64,000 nucleotides of DNA from contig JALOPI010000001.1 in the NCBI GenBank assembly GCA_025453975.1, forward strand, positions 62,001 through 126,000, in the 5' to 3' direction. The stretch comes from Syntrophobacteraceae bacterium (lineage in GTDB: Bacteria; Desulfobacterota; Syntrophobacteria; Syntrophobacterales; Syntrophobacteraceae). Of this stretch, positions 16,870-26,655 are shown piece by piece. Below the pieces are notes generated by a model. That model was given only the letters and a program-made list of their open reading frames with translations. It was not told the DNA's origin and made no database searches. Made by a program: the position numbers and the translations under genes. Every line of letters starts with the position of its first letter. Position 1 is the first letter of the stretch.

Positions 16870-17433
16870 TCAGGCGGAGGAAGCGGGGAGATGTCCCGTC
16901 GTTTCGAGGGCCAGAAGCGCCTGCTTCACGTGAAGTCCGCAAGAAAAGCCCCCCAGGCCTCCTCCTTCGGCGGTGACGCGATGGCAGGGGACGATGAGGA
17001 GGATGGGATTTCGCGCGCAGGCCTGGCCCACGGCCCTGGAAGCTCGGGGATGGCCGATCTGTTGGGCGATCTCACGATAAGACCGGGTCTTTCCCGTGGG
17101 GATCCGGGTGAGCGCCTCCCAAACCATCCTCTGAAAGGGGGTCCCGTCTCGGAGATCCAGGGCGAAGTAGGGCAAGGGGACAGCCTCGTTCAGGTAGGCG
17201 AGAATCCGGGCCTGAACCTCGTCCAGGAGAAGGGAGTGATGGCTGAAGCTCGCTTTGAAGCCGGGGCAGGCGGACTGCACCATGGTCTGCAGCTCGGGCA
17301 CATCCGGCCGGGATAAACCCAGATGGGTCACAAGGCGAACCCCCCGCGGGCTGGCTGCAGCCAGCAGGAATCCGATGGGAGTCTCGAAAACCGAAACATC
17401 CAGAACCGAAAACTCATCAAACATGGATCTCAT
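16870..17433 (-). CDS. ogt: Methylated-DNA--protein-cysteine S-methyltransferase
   Basis: A 187-residue O6-alkylguanine repair protein that transfers the alkyl group irreversibly to its own Cys. The C-terminal DNA-binding domain begins at GTPFQRMVWEALTRIPTGKT, with SYREIAQQIG as recognition helix and the active site ILLIVPCHRV; GGLGGFSCGLHVKQALLALE follows as expected. The N-terminal ~90 residues are the poorly conserved cap domain. I used the ATG at 17433; a TTG at 17445 and an ATG at 17424 are also possible. It is an isolated gene with no ada-type regulator fused or adjacent. Confidence 0.94.
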   Translation of the reverse strand: MRSMFDEFSVLDVSVFETPIGFLLAAASPRGVRLVTHLGLSRPDVPELQTMVQSACPGFKASFSHHSLLLDEVQARILAYLNEAVPLPYFALDLRDGTPFQRMVWEALTRIPTGKTRSYREIAQQIGHPRASRAVGQACARNPILLIVPCHRVTAEGGGLGGFSCGLHVKQALLALETTGHLPASSA

Positions 17434-18025
17434 GGTCTCCAGCAAGGATTGGAGAAAAACGACGGGGAATCGCTCCCGTCAATCCAGACCCGCCCTGGCG
17501 TCGCGCCAGAAGCTCGAGCTCACAATGGCCCAAGTCGCCGCGATTGTCAAAGGCACGCCGCGCTTCAGGTCCCGTGCGGTGCGGGCTCGGGGCCGGCGGG
17601 TGCCGCCGCAAGCGATCGCCTCCCATGGGATGGTCTGAATCCCGGCGGCAGGGATTGGATCCTCAGCTACCGTAAATTCTGTGATATGATCAACATCGTT
17701 CCCGAAGGTCCCGGGCTCCAGGGAAGGGCGGCCGGGATGCAGGGCCTTCATCCCCGATGTGCCCTCCCGTCCGTCCGCCGGGGTGCTGGGTGGATCGTGA
17801 AGAGACGGTATCCACTGGGAATGAAGAGGGATTCGATGCCGGTCCATGAGCATGCGGCGGCCCGGGGATGGAACAGGGATCGAAGGTGATGACTTTTCAA
17901 ACCCGATGGGGCTGATGGGCTCCCGGACCCGTCCCATGCCATGCGGTCGGGCTCATTCCGCGGCAGGGGGGGCCGAGCCCGCTCGGGGCACGAAAGCCCG
18001 GAGCTTGCCGGGAAAAAGGACTGAA
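17434..18025. other. Long spacer, no gene found
   Basis: This 592-bp region lies between the divergent ogt and MaoC genes. Open frames here have no coding character or recognisable domain. An AT-rich patch at ~17660-17700 (with TGATATGAT) may carry a promoter, but I could not pair a -35 with it. Confidence 0.4.
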
Positions 18026-18469
18026 ATGATGCTGGGCAGGACCCTGGATGAGCTGAGCCTCGGTGATGCGGCCACCTTTTCCAAGACCATCTCCGAGACG
18101 GACGTTTATTTGTTTGCCGGCATCACGGGGGATTTCAACCCTGCCCACGTGGATGAGGAGTACGCCAGGCAAACGGCTTTCAAGGGCCGCATCGCTCACG
18201 GAATGCTCACGGCCGGCCTCATTTCCCACATTCTGGGGATGAAGCTTCCCGGACCAGGCGCCATCTATGTTCGGCAGGAGCTCCGTTTTCTGGCGCCCGT
18301 TCGTATTGGAGACACCATCACGGCTCGAGCGGAAGTCATCGAGATCATGGCCGAGCGGAAGCTCGTGCGGATGCGGACCACGTGCACCAACCAGGGGGGC
18401 ACCCTGGTGCTGGACGGGGAAGCCGTCCTGTCGCCCCGGCGCGCGGCCCGGACGATCCCGCCGGCCTGA
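18026..18469 (+). CDS. MaoC-family (R)-specific enoyl-CoA hydratase
   Basis: A 147-residue hot-dog-fold hydratase. The family motif is complete: DVYLFAGITGDFNPAHVDEE supplies the catalytic Asp and His, and GRIAHGMLTAGLISHILG follows. Such enzymes hydrate trans-2-enoyl-CoA to (R)-3-hydroxyacyl-CoA in fatty acid or PHA metabolism. Two ATGs at 18026 and 18029 follow AAAAAGGA; either is acceptable. It is 16 bp from, and convergent with, the Usp gene ending at 18486. No PHA synthase or beta-oxidation gene is adjacent, so the metabolic role is open. Confidence 0.92.
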   Translation: MMLGRTLDELSLGDAATFSKTISETDVYLFAGITGDFNPAHVDEEYARQTAFKGRIAHGMLTAGLISHILGMKLPGPGAIYVRQELRFLAPVRIGDTITARAEVIEIMAERKLVRMRTTCTNQGGTLVLDGEAVLSPRRAARTIPPA

Positions 18470-18485
18470 CGCCCGGTGGCGGCGC

Positions 18486-18959
18486 TCATTGAATGAAGTC
18501 GTGCTCCACGGGACGGACGAGGAGCACCGGACACGGGGCATGGTGGGCCACGTGGCGGGCCACGCTGCCCATCAGTGCTGCTTCCAGGGCCGAGCGCCCG
18601 ACGGTGCCCAGGATGATGAGGTCGATCCAGTGGTCCGCGGCGAAACCGATCACCTCCTGGGCCGGTTTGCCCTTGCGGATCTCGAAATCCACCTGGATCC
18701 CCTCCCGCATGGAGACCGGAGCGAAGGCATGGAGCTCCTCCAACCGCTCCTGGACCAGCTCTCTCAGCGTCTCCAGGAGCTCTCCCTTGTAGCCTTTGGT
18801 GCTCAAATCCCGCAGGGCTTCGATGATCTTCTCGTTGATGACATGAAGGATGTGAAGCTTCGCGCCGCGGTCCCGGGCGATCTCAATGCCGTACCGCAGG
18901 GCTTTTCGCGCACTCTCCGAGAAATCCACCGGGACCAGGATGCGCTCGATCTTGATCAT
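18486..18959 (-). CDS. Universal stress protein, UspA family
   Basis: A 157-residue Usp-domain protein. It begins IERILVPVDFSESARKALRY and contains IILGTVGRSALEAALMGSVARHVAHHAPCPVLLV, which matches the ATP-binding G-x2-G-x9-G-(S/T) pattern, so it is probably of the nucleotide-binding type. The ATG at 18959 is preceded by AAAGGA; the open frame to 19028 lacks support. It is single, with no operon partner on its strand; its target is unknown. Confidence 0.93.
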   Translation of the reverse strand: MIKIERILVPVDFSESARKALRYGIEIARDRGAKLHILHVINEKIIEALRDLSTKGYKGELLETLRELVQERLEELHAFAPVSMREGIQVDFEIRKGKPAQEVIGFAADHWIDLIILGTVGRSALEAALMGSVARHVAHHAPCPVLLVRPVEHDFIQ

Positions 18960-19218
18960 GATTTTCCTTTCCTCCTTGGCTCGCTGGAAGACCTTCAAAG
19001 GGTATGTCATTCCCTTACTTGAAAACAAGGACCGTTGCCAGGAGATTGTATGACCGGCCGCCAGGCCCCGTTACGAGCCGGGGGCGCCCCGGGGAGATGG
19101 TCCTGCCCCGTCGTGGGCGGCGGGGGCGAGGTTATTGACGCCATGCGGTGATTTGTTTAATGTGACGACCTTTGAAGGCGACCCCACCCTCCCTGTTCCA
19201 CGAATTCTGGAGACAGAC

Positions 19219-21279
19219 ATGGCAGATGCTCGGCGTCTGAAGCAATACAGGAACATCGGAATCATCGCCCACATCGACGCCGGAAAGACCACGGTGACCG
19301 AGCGTATCCTTTACTATACGGGCCGCTCCCACCGGATGGGCGAGGTCCATGACGGCACGGCCGTCATGGACTGGATGGAGCAGGAGCAGGAGCGGGGCAT
19401 CACCATCACCTCGGCGGTCACGACCTGTCTGTGGCAGGATCATGAGATCCATCTCATAGATACTCCTGGTCATGTGGACTTCACCATCGAGGTGGAGCGG
19501 TCTCTCCGGGTGCTGGACGGAGCCATTGCCGTGTTCTGCGCGGTGGGCGGCGTCGAGCCCCAATCGGAGACGGTGTGGCATCAAGCCGACAAGTATCACG
19601 TTCCCAAGATGGCCTTCGTGAACAAGATGGACCGCATTGGAGCCGATTACCAGCGGGTGGTGGGGCAGATCGAGGAGAAATTCAAAACCAATCCTCTGCC
19701 CCTTCAGCTTCCGGTGGGCATGGAGTCGGACTTCAGGGGTGTCATCGACCTGCTTTCCATGAGGCAGCTCATCTGGCACGACGAGACGCTCGGGGCCCTG
19801 TTCGACGTCATGGATATCGATCCGGAGCTGCTGCCGATGGCCGAAGAGGCCCGGGAGAGCCTGGTGGCCCGGGTGGCTGAATGGGACGATGCCCTCATGG
19901 AACGGTACCTCGAAGGGGAGACGATCCCGGCCGCGGATCTTGTGGCGGTCATCCGCCGCCTGACCCTGGAGCTCAAATTCGTACCGGTCCTGTGCGGCAG
20001 CGCCCTCAAGAACAAGGGGATCCAGCCCCTCCTGGACGCCATCGTGGACTTTCTGCCGTCGCCCCTGGACGTGCCGCCCGTCGAAGGAGTCCATCCCCAG
20101 AGTGGCGAGGTCGAGAAGCGCCTCAGCACCGAAAAAGAGCCCCTGGCCGCCCTGGCCTTCAAGATTTTCATGGATCAGGGGCGTAAGCTGACCTACGTGA
20201 GGATTTATTCGGGCACGCTCCAGGCGGGGGCCGATGTCTTCAACGCCTCCAAGGGTACTCGGGAGAAGATCTCACGAATTTTTCAGATGCATGCCAACAA
20301 GCGCGACCGCCTGGAGAAGACCGAGGCTGGAAACCTGGTGGCTTTGATGGGGCTCAAGACGGCCCAGACGGGCGACACCCTCTGCGATCTCGCCCACCCC
20401 ATCCTGCTGGAGCCCATAGACGTCTACGAGCCGGTGATCTCCGTGGCGGTGGAAGCCAGGACGCGGGGCGATCAGGAGAAGCTCATGGACAGCCTGGCCA
20501 AGCTGTCCGAAGAAGACCCGACTTTTCGTTTTCGAGAGGATCCGGACACGGGCCAGATCATCATCAGCGGGATGGGCGAGCTGCACATCGAGATCGTGCT
20601 CTCGCGCCTGGAGCGGGACTACAATGTCGGGGTCAACGCGGGCCGGCCGCAGGTGGTCTACCGCGAAACCATCAGCAGGGAGGCGACGGCCCAGGGGATC
20701 TTCGACCGGGAGATCGCTGGCTCGCGCCAGTTCGCCATGGTGGAAGTGCATCTGGCACCTCGTGCCCGAACCACGGGCAATGCCATTGAAAACCGGGTAC
20801 GGGACGGGTCCATACCCGAGATCTTCCTGCCGGCGGTGGAACAGGGCATTGCCGACGCCTTCGGCAGCGGGCCCCAGATGGGTTATCCCGTGGTGGACGT
20901 GGCGGTGGTTGTATTCGGGGGAGCTTTCCAGGATAACGTCTCGACGGAGCTGGCTTTCAAGGTGGCGGCCACCATGGCCTTCAGGCAGGCCTGCGAGGCG
21001 GCCGGGCCACAGCTGCTGGAGCCTTACATGGCCGTGGAAGTTCTGGCTCCCGACGAGTTCCTGGGCGAAGTCCTGGGCGACATCAACCTGCGCAAGGGGC
21101 GCGTCGAGAGCATCACCGCGAGAAAAGCCATCCAGGTGGTCAAGGCGGTGGTGCCCCTGTCCAGGATGTTCGGGTACTCCACGGATCTGAGATCCTCCAC
21201 CCAGGGGCGGGCGACCTTCACCATGCACTTCTCACATTACGACAAGGCTATGGATGATCAGAAGCATGCCCTGGCATAG
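19219..21279 (+). CDS. fusA: Translation elongation factor G
   Basis: A 686-residue EF-G, the GTPase that drives ribosomal translocation. G1 [12 protein letters not shown]2 RGITITSA, G3 DTPGHVDF, G4 NKMD and the SAL element ([12 protein letters not shown]) are present, followed by domains II to V, with [15 protein letters not shown] near the tip region. The gene is not in a str operon with rpsL, rpsG and tuf, so it may be a second EF-G copy, possibly one specialised for recycling; sequence alone does not settle this. The ATG at 19219 gives the standard N-terminus; the frame extends further without coding character. Confidence 0.93.
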   Translation: MADARRLKQYRNIGIIAHIDAGKTTVTERILYYTGRSHRMGEVHDGTAVMDWMEQEQERGITITSAVTTCLWQDHEIHLIDTPGHVDFTIEVERSLRVLDGAIAVFCAVGGVEPQSETVWHQADKYHVPKMAFVNKMDRIGADYQRVVGQIEEKFKTNPLPLQLPVGMESDFRGVIDLLSMRQLIWHDETLGALFDVMDIDPELLPMAEEARESLVARVAEWDDALMERYLEGETIPAADLVAVIRRLTLELKFVPVLCGSALKNKGIQPLLDAIVDFLPSPLDVPPVEGVHPQSGEVEKRLSTEKEPLAALAFKIFMDQGRKLTYVRIYSGTLQAGADVFNASKGTREKISRIFQMHANKRDRLEKTEAGNLVALMGLKTAQTGDTLCDLAHPILLEPIDVYEPVISVAVEARTRGDQEKLMDSLAKLSEEDPTFRFREDPDTGQIIISGMGELHIEIVLSRLERDYNVGVNAGRPQVVYRETISREATAQGIFDREIAGSRQFAMVEVHLAPRARTTGNAIENRVRDGSIPEIFLPAVEQGIADAFGSGPQMGYPVVDVAVVVFGGAFQDNVSTELAFKVAATMAFRQACEAAGPQLLEPYMAVEVLAPDEFLGEVLGDINLRKGRVESITARKAIQVVKAVVPLSRMFGYSTDLRSSTQGRATFTMHFSHYDKAMDDQKHALA

Positions 21280-21297
21280 CCTCGATCCGGGCGAGGA

Positions 21298-21750
21298 TCA
21301 CTCCCAGCTGACCACGTCGGCGTTCTCGCCTTCCCCGCCGTCCTGCCCGTCGGCTCCCGTGGAGTAAAGATCGTAGTCCCCGTGCTCACCGGGAGACCGG
21401 TAAAGATAGGGGCGCCCCCACGGATCGGGAGGGACCTCCTTCGAGAGATACGGACCGTCCCAGGGACCCTGCCCAGAGGATTTGCGGAGCGCGTCGAGAC
21501 CCTCCTCGCCACTGGGGTAGCGTCCCATGTCCAGGCGGAACGCATCCAGCGCCGTGCCGATCATGGAGATTTGTGTCTTGGCCGCCTTCTGCTTCGAGGA
21601 GCCGACTTTTTGAAACATTTTCGGAGCCACGAGTGCTGCCAGAAGGCCCAGAATGATCATGACGATCAGGAGCTCGATGAGGGTGAAGCCGAGCTCGCCC
21701 TTTCCGCGGGGCTTCCGCCCCGCCTGGTGCATATCGCCTGAAGCTCTCAT
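21298..21750 (-). CDS. gspG: Type II secretion major pseudopilin, GspG-like, orphan
   Basis: A 150-residue prepilin. The leader ends KGELGFTLIELLIVMIILGLLAALVAP: cleavage after Gly, then Phe+1 and Glu+5 as required by prepilin peptidase, then the hydrophobic assembly helix. The C-terminus has the GspG pattern RYPSGEEGLDALR, GPYLSKEVPPDPWGRPYLYRSPG, DYDLYSTGADG and ENADVVSW, including the calcium-site Asp residues. I chose the ATG at 21750, six bases after GGAG; upstream Mets at 21774 and beyond lack a site. No other gsp gene is nearby. It is 85 bp downstream of the radical SAM gene on the same strand. Confidence 0.9.
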   Translation of the reverse strand: MRASGDMHQAGRKPRGKGELGFTLIELLIVMIILGLLAALVAPKMFQKVGSSKQKAAKTQISMIGTALDAFRLDMGRYPSGEEGLDALRKSSGQGPWDGPYLSKEVPPDPWGRPYLYRSPGEHGDYDLYSTGADGQDGGEGENADVVSWE

Positions 21751-21835
21751 CTTCTTCTCCGCTGCTGGATCCATGATGGTCGAAGCTTGAAAACGCTGCA
21801 CCCCGATCGGACTGCAGGCTTCTTCGGCAAAGTTA

Positions 21836-22792
21836 TTAACGGACTCCAGGCCCGGTGTCAACGCGCCCGTCCCTGCTTGCGTCGAGCCCTGCCCCCTGGT
21901 GGAGGCGCCGGTCGGCCATGTACCGATGAATGGCCTCCAGATTCCGCCGCTTCTCGAGGGCCCAGGCGGGAGCTACCAGCTCATGGGGGTGGGGGTCTCC
22001 CGTCAGGCGTTGAATGATCATTTCCGGCGGCAGGAGAGTCAGGACATCGGCGGTCAGGCTGACGTATTCCTCTTGGGTCAGGCAACGGTAACGGCCGCTT
22101 CGATGCCACGATTCGAGCGTGGTTCCGCGGATGACGTAGAGCAGGTGGATCTTCACGGCTTGAACGTCGGAATCGGCGAGAAAACGGGCCGTGGCGAGCA
22201 TGTGCTCCCGGTTTTCCCCCGGAAGCCCCAGGATGATGTGGGCGCAAACGGGGATCCCCCTCGCCCGAGTCCTTGAGACGGCGTCGGAGAAGGCCGCAAC
22301 CGAATGCCCACGCCCGATTCGCCAAAGCGTTTCGTCGTGGGCGGACTGAAGTCCGTATTCCAGCCAGATGAGCCGATGCCTGGAGAATTCGGCAAGGAGG
22401 TCCAGGATCGTGTCGTCGACGCAGTCCGGCCGGGTTCCAATGCTCAGTCCCACCACCTCGGGGTCGGCCAGCGCCTCTTCGTAAAGGGATCTGAGCCTGG
22501 GCAGGGGGGCATAGGTGTTCGAAAAGGACTGAAAGTAGGCGATGAAAGCCTTGGCCTTGTACCGGGCGGCGAGATAAGATTTGGCGGCCCGGATCTGATC
22601 CGCCAGTGATGTGCCCTGGAAGGCCGCTCCGGTGCCAGATCCCTTTGCGTTGCAGTAGATGCACCCGCCCGTCCCGAGGGTCCCGTCTCGATTGGGGCAG
22701 GTGAGGCCGGCATCCAGGGAGATTTTCTGGACGCGGCACCCGAAACGCTCCCGAAGGGCGCTGTTGAAATCACGGTAAGGCCGGGCTGCCAT
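21836..22792 (-). CDS. YhcC-type radical SAM protein
   Basis: A 318-residue radical SAM protein of the TIGR01212/YhcC type. The cluster region DAGLTCPNRDGTLGTGGCIYCNAKG carries the three cysteines with the wide spacing typical of this family, between Cys32 and Cys47. Later conserved segments are LSIGTRPDCVDD, WLEYGLQSAHDETL and HIILGLPGENREHM. The family relates to Elp3/MiaB-like enzymes; its substrate is not established to my knowledge. The ATG at 22792 is 178 bp from the divergent mnmG start. Confidence 0.9.
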   Translation of the reverse strand: MAARPYRDFNSALRERFGCRVQKISLDAGLTCPNRDGTLGTGGCIYCNAKGSGTGAAFQGTSLADQIRAAKSYLAARYKAKAFIAYFQSFSNTYAPLPRLRSLYEEALADPEVVGLSIGTRPDCVDDTILDLLAEFSRHRLIWLEYGLQSAHDETLWRIGRGHSVAAFSDAVSRTRARGIPVCAHIILGLPGENREHMLATARFLADSDVQAVKIHLLYVIRGTTLESWHRSGRYRCLTQEEYVSLTADVLTLLPPEMIIQRLTGDPHPHELVAPAWALEKRRNLEAIHRYMADRRLHQGAGLDASRDGRVDTGPGVR

Positions 22793-22970
22793 GATGGATT
22801 AACCATCTCCTCTCTGGAAGTCAGGGGGGCGCACTGTCACCACCGAGGGGCAGTGCCGGTGGCAGTGCCCAGCATAACCAGATGCTCCTCGAATGCCAAA
22901 GAAAACCATGAGCCTCATGCTGCATGTTCCGGTCGTGGAGCGTCAGGCATGGAGTGCGCGGGGCTGAAAC

Positions 22971-24857
22971 ATGTCCAAAACCTACGATGTCGTCGTGGTC
23001 GGCGCCGGACACGCCGGCTGTGAAGCCGCTCTGGCTGCAGCCCGCATGGGATGCCGGACCCTCATGCTGTCCATCACTCTCGACACCGTGGCTCACATGC
23101 CCTGCTCGCCGTCCATCGGTGGGATCGGCAAGGGACACCTGGTGAAGGAGATCGATGCCCTCGGCGGGCAGATGGCCCGGATCTCCGATCGAACCGCCAT
23201 CCAGTACCGCTGGCTGAACACCAAAAAGGGGCCGGCGGTGCGCGGCACCCGCTCTCAGAACGACAAGGCGAGGTACCGCACCCTCATGAAGCAGGCCGTG
23301 GAGCTGGAGCCGGGGCTGGACCTGAAGCAGGCCCTGGTGGAGCGACTGGTGGTGGAGGACGGCAGGGTGCGGGGGCTGGTGGATCAGCTCGGGGTGTATC
23401 ACGGGGCTGCCTCGGTGGTGCTGGCCACGGGTACCTTCCTGCATGGGCTGGTCCACGTCGGAACGACTCGGATTCCCGCTGGAAGAGCCGGCGAGCTCCC
23501 CTCGTATGCCCTGGCCGATCAGCTCCAGGCCCTGGGGTTCACCCTCGGGCGCATGAAAACCGGCACGCCGGCGCGCCTCTCGCGGCGGAGCATCGATTTC
23601 AGCCAGTTCAAGGTCCAGGAGGGGGACCCGGAGCCGAGACCCTTCTCGCTCTTCACCGAAGCACGCCCCCTGGCCTCCATCCCCTGTCACATGGGAAAGA
23701 CTCATGCGAGGACTCACGAGCTGGTTCGCAGGCACATTCACCTTTCTCCCCTCTACAACGGGACCATCACAGGGGTGTCGGCCCGGTACTGCCCTTCCCT
23801 GGAGGACAAGATCATCAAATTCCCTCATAAGGAGTTCCATCAGATCATTCTGGAGCCCGAGGGCATGGAGACGGAGGAGATCTACGCCAGCGGAACGGGA
23901 AACTCCCTGCCTCATGAGATCCAGCTGCGGTTGATCCATTCGGTGCCGGGGCTGGAGGAGGCTGAAGTCATGCGGCCGGCCTATGCCATCGAGTACGATT
24001 TTTTGCAGCCCACCCAGCTTTATGCCACCCTCGAGACCAAGCTGGTGCGGGGCTTGTTCCTGGCGGGGCAGATCAACGGCACCTCGGGTTATGAGGAAGC
24101 GGCGGCCCAGGGGCTGTGGGCGGGAGTCAATGCCGCCTGCGGGGTTCAGGGACGGCCGCCTTTCATTTTGGATCGTTCCCAGGCCTACATGGCGGTCATG
24201 GTGGACGATCTGGTCACCCGCGGAACCAGCGAGCCCTATCGGATCTTCACATCCCGGGCCGAGTATCGGCTCCTCCTGAGGGAGGACAACGCGGACCTGC
24301 GCCTTCTGGAAAAAGGTTACGAGCTGGGGCTTCACGATCGAGCCACCTATCTCGATCTTCAGGAAAGGCGGCGCGCCGTGGAAGCTGAACTGGGGCGGCT
24401 CCGGAGCACTTTCCTGCGGCCGACGCCCACCGTCAATGCCTTCCTCGGAGGAAAGGGGTCTCCGCCCCTGAGCGAGCCCCTGTCCCTCCAAAAGCTGCTG
24501 AAGCGGCCCGAGCTTGGCTACGGTGACCTGGAGGCTCTCGCCCCCCCTCCCCATCAGGTCGCCCTGCGAGTGCGGGAGCAGGTGGAGGTCGAATGCAAAT
24601 ATGAAGGATACCTGAGGCGCCAGGAGGCCGAAGTGAGCAAGTTCAAGCAGCTCGAGCAGATGCTCCTGCCCAGGGACTTCAGCTACCAGGACATTCCAGG
24701 GCTGTCCAACGAGATTCGTCAAAGCCTGACGACCGTTCGCCCGACCTCCCTGGGCCAGGCATCGAGGATACCCGGAATGACCCCCGCGGCTCTCTCCATC
24801 CTCATGGTCTACCTGAGGCGGACGATCCGCTCGGCCGAACGCCGCTCCGGGATGTGA
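22971..24857 (+). CDS. mnmG: tRNA U34 carboxymethylaminomethyl modification enzyme MnmG
   Basis: A 628-residue FAD protein that works with MnmE to install the cmnm5 group at wobble U34 of several tRNAs. The N-terminus has the dinucleotide motif [61 protein letters not shown] and [18 protein letters not shown] follow in order; the C-terminal helical domain ends at [10 protein letters not shown]. Length is standard. Neither mnmE nor rsmG is adjacent, unlike in many bacteria where it sits near oriC. Confidence 0.97.
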   Translation: MSKTYDVVVVGAGHAGCEAALAAARMGCRTLMLSITLDTVAHMPCSPSIGGIGKGHLVKEIDALGGQMARISDRTAIQYRWLNTKKGPAVRGTRSQNDKARYRTLMKQAVELEPGLDLKQALVERLVVEDGRVRGLVDQLGVYHGAASVVLATGTFLHGLVHVGTTRIPAGRAGELPSYALADQLQALGFTLGRMKTGTPARLSRRSIDFSQFKVQEGDPEPRPFSLFTEARPLASIPCHMGKTHARTHELVRRHIHLSPLYNGTITGVSARYCPSLEDKIIKFPHKEFHQIILEPEGMETEEIYASGTGNSLPHEIQLRLIHSVPGLEEAEVMRPAYAIEYDFLQPTQLYATLETKLVRGLFLAGQINGTSGYEEAAAQGLWAGVNAACGVQGRPPFILDRSQAYMAVMVDDLVTRGTSEPYRIFTSRAEYRLLLREDNADLRLLEKGYELGLHDRATYLDLQERRRAVEAELGRLRSTFLRPTPTVNAFLGGKGSPPLSEPLSLQKLLKRPELGYGDLEALAPPPHQVALRVREQVEVECKYEGYLRRQEAEVSKFKQLEQMLLPRDFSYQDIPGLSNEIRQSLTTVRPTSLGQASRIPGMTPAALSILMVYLRRTIRSAERRSGM

Positions 24858-24928
24858 TGGGGCATGGGGTTGTGTGTGGCCGTCACTCCCGTTCGCTCAA
24901 AATAAGTCTCTCCAAAGGATAAAAAGTC

Positions 24929-24958
24929 TTGCCTGAGATGTAATGATATATGTAATAT
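24929..24958 (+). promoter_or_regulatory. Putative promoter and direct repeat upstream of the Fur-family gene
   Basis: TTGCCT (24929-24934), an 18-base spacer and TAATAT (24953-24958) form a possible promoter. It overlaps two near-identical direct 12-mers (ATGTAATGATAT, ATGTAATATGAT) at 24939-24962, AT-rich sequence that could be an autoregulatory operator for the downstream regulator. Confidence 0.4.
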
Positions 24959-25046
24959 GATCTGCAATTGCGTTGTCTAATGCTGAGCTCGTCCTCAGAC
25001 ACCGCTCATTCCGCAGCGTTCCGATCCAAAAAGGGGGGGGAAGGAC

Positions 25047-25472
25047 ATGACCGGAAACAGCGACAAGGACTTCATCGCGATCCTCCGAGAGCGTGGCCTG
25101 CAGGTCACTTACCAGCGTCTGGCCATTTTTCAGGCACTCTACCACACCATGGACCATCCCAGTGCAGAGGAGATCTACCAGCAGGTGAGGAAGCGATTCC
25201 CCATGATCTCTCTGGGAACGGTTTACAAGACCCTGGAGCGTTTTCATGAGGTGGGGCTGATCCAGAAGGTGAGCCCTTTGACGGAAGTGGCCCGGTACGA
25301 AGCCGATGTCAGTCATCATCACCACCTGATCTGTGTGGAATGCCAGACGATCCAGAACTTCAAGGACGACGGCATGAATGTGCAGGTGAGTCTGCCGGAA
25401 GGAAACGGATTCGAGGTCCTGAAGAGTCAGGTGGTGTTCCAGGGATACTGTGCCCACTGCAGGCCCAAATGA
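25047..25472 (+). CDS. Fur/PerR-family metal-dependent regulator
   Basis: A 141-residue Fur-superfamily repressor. The winged helix is at residues ~8-80 (GLQVTYQRLAIFQAL, HPSAEEIYQQV, SLGTVYKTLERFHEVGLI). The dimerisation domain has the metal site HHHHLICVECQ, and a second CxxC at the end (GYCAHC) completes a structural zinc site, as in PerR and many Fur proteins. The wing and length look more PerR- than Fur-like, but the assignment is not certain. It is monocistronic, 189 bp after mnmG. Likely role: peroxide or metal response. Confidence 0.92.
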   Translation: MTGNSDKDFIAILRERGLQVTYQRLAIFQALYHTMDHPSAEEIYQQVRKRFPMISLGTVYKTLERFHEVGLIQKVSPLTEVARYEADVSHHHHLICVECQTIQNFKDDGMNVQVSLPEGNGFEVLKSQVVFQGYCAHCRPK

Positions 25473-25839
25473 TCGTGCGTCGAGAGGGGTAATACAGCCT
25501 GTAGGGCTTGCCTCTTCTGACCGGTGAGCCCCGATCCCCTCGGCGTTTGCGGGAGGTTGAAGGCCGGCGTCATCGATGACCCGGAAGCCATCCCTCGTCT
25601 GTCCTCTTGCCATCAGGAATGATCGGCACGCCTTCCGCGCGGGGCTTGATGAGTCCCCGCGGAGGATCCCTTTGTGATCCCTGTGCTTCCCTCCGGCTTT
25701 CTACTTGAATTGTCATCGCTTGTTGTGTTAGTGGGTTCGATTAACCCGAGCCTCAATTTGTTTTGTCGGACGAAACGCACCCGCTCCCTGGAACGGATTC
25801 GAGGCTCACGAGGCCCAATTCGAGGAAGGAGGAACAGCC
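25473..25839. other. Spacer before etfBA, one small inverted repeat
   Basis: No gene is visible in these 367 bp. GGGTT/AACCC arms (25733-25737 and 25743-25747) surround CGATT about 95 bases before etfB and could be a regulator site. The AT-richer part near 25700-25740 probably contains the etfBA promoter, but no clear boxes are seen. Confidence 0.4.
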
Positions 25840-26634
25840 GTGAATGTTGTTGTGCTACTCAAGCAGACCCCGGATACGGAATCAGTGATTCGGATCGCCG
25901 GTGATGGTCAATCGATCCTCACCAATGACCTCAAGTGGGTCATCAACCCCTATGACGAATTCGCAGTGGAAGCGGCTCTTCGACTCAAGGAAAAACACGG
26001 CGGCACGGTCACCATCGTCAGCTGGGGTCCCCAGCGGGTGGTGGAGTCCATTCGAACGGCACTGGCTATGGGTGCGGATACTGGCGTCCTCATCGATGAC
26101 CCTGCTCTGGAAGGCAGTGACAGTCTTGGGGTGGCCAAGGCGCTGGCCGCCGCCGTGAAGGAGCTGAATCCGGATGTCGTGGTCTGTGGCTCCCGCGCCG
26201 TCGATCATGACCTGGCGCAGCGCGGGCCCATGGTGGCCGAAATGCTGGGCTGGCCACACCTGGCCCTGGCCGTGAGCCTCGAGTCGGATGGGGCCAAGGT
26301 CAAGGCGGAGCGTCCCATCGAGGGGGGGAAGGTCACGCTGGAAGCCGAGCTTCCGGCCCTGATCACCCTGGGCGGCTCCCATGCGGTCTGGAATCCGCGC
26401 TACGCTTCCTTACCCGGGATCATGAAGGCCAAGAAAAAGCCGCTGGCGGTGAAAAAGCTCGCGGATCTGGGGGTGGATGAAGCTCAATGCTCCGCCCAGG
26501 CGGCGAAGATCAAGGTGGTCTCCTTCGAGGTGCCGCCCCAGCGGGCAGCCGGCAGAATCATCGAAGGCGAGGACAGCGCCGCCAAGGCCAGGGAGCTGGT
26601 CCGGGCCCTGCATGATGAAGCCAAGGTGATCTAG
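25840..26634 (+). CDS. etfB: Electron transfer flavoprotein, beta subunit
   Basis: A 264-residue EtfB that binds AMP or FAD and, with EtfA, shuttles electrons from acyl-CoA dehydrogenases. The N-terminus VVVLLKQTPDTESVIRI, the NPYDEFAVEAALRLKE segment, VVSSR-like GSRAVDHDLAQRGPMVAEML and the tail SFEVPPQRAAGRIIEGE fit the family. The start is a GTG at 25840 following AGGAAGGAGG. etfA begins 21 bp downstream. In a syntroph or sulfate reducer the pair would serve beta-oxidation; whether it is the bifurcating type cannot be settled by eye. Confidence 0.95.
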   Translation: MNVVVLLKQTPDTESVIRIAGDGQSILTNDLKWVINPYDEFAVEAALRLKEKHGGTVTIVSWGPQRVVESIRTALAMGADTGVLIDDPALEGSDSLGVAKALAAAVKELNPDVVVCGSRAVDHDLAQRGPMVAEMLGWPHLALAVSLESDGAKVKAERPIEGGKVTLEAELPALITLGGSHAVWNPRYASLPGIMKAKKKPLAVKKLADLGVDEAQCSAQAAKIKVVSFEVPPQRAAGRIIEGEDSAAKARELVRALHDEAKVI

Positions 26635-26655
26635 GCCGGGAAAAGGAGAATCCAT

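Noticed and set aside
17479-17937. Possible 152-codon minus-strand gene in the ogt-maoC spacer
   Set aside because: Low-complexity Pro/Arg/Ser composition, no ribosome site and no family resemblance.
22821-24722. Minus-strand open frame of 633 codons
   Set aside because: Antisense to mnmG, whose motifs are unambiguous.
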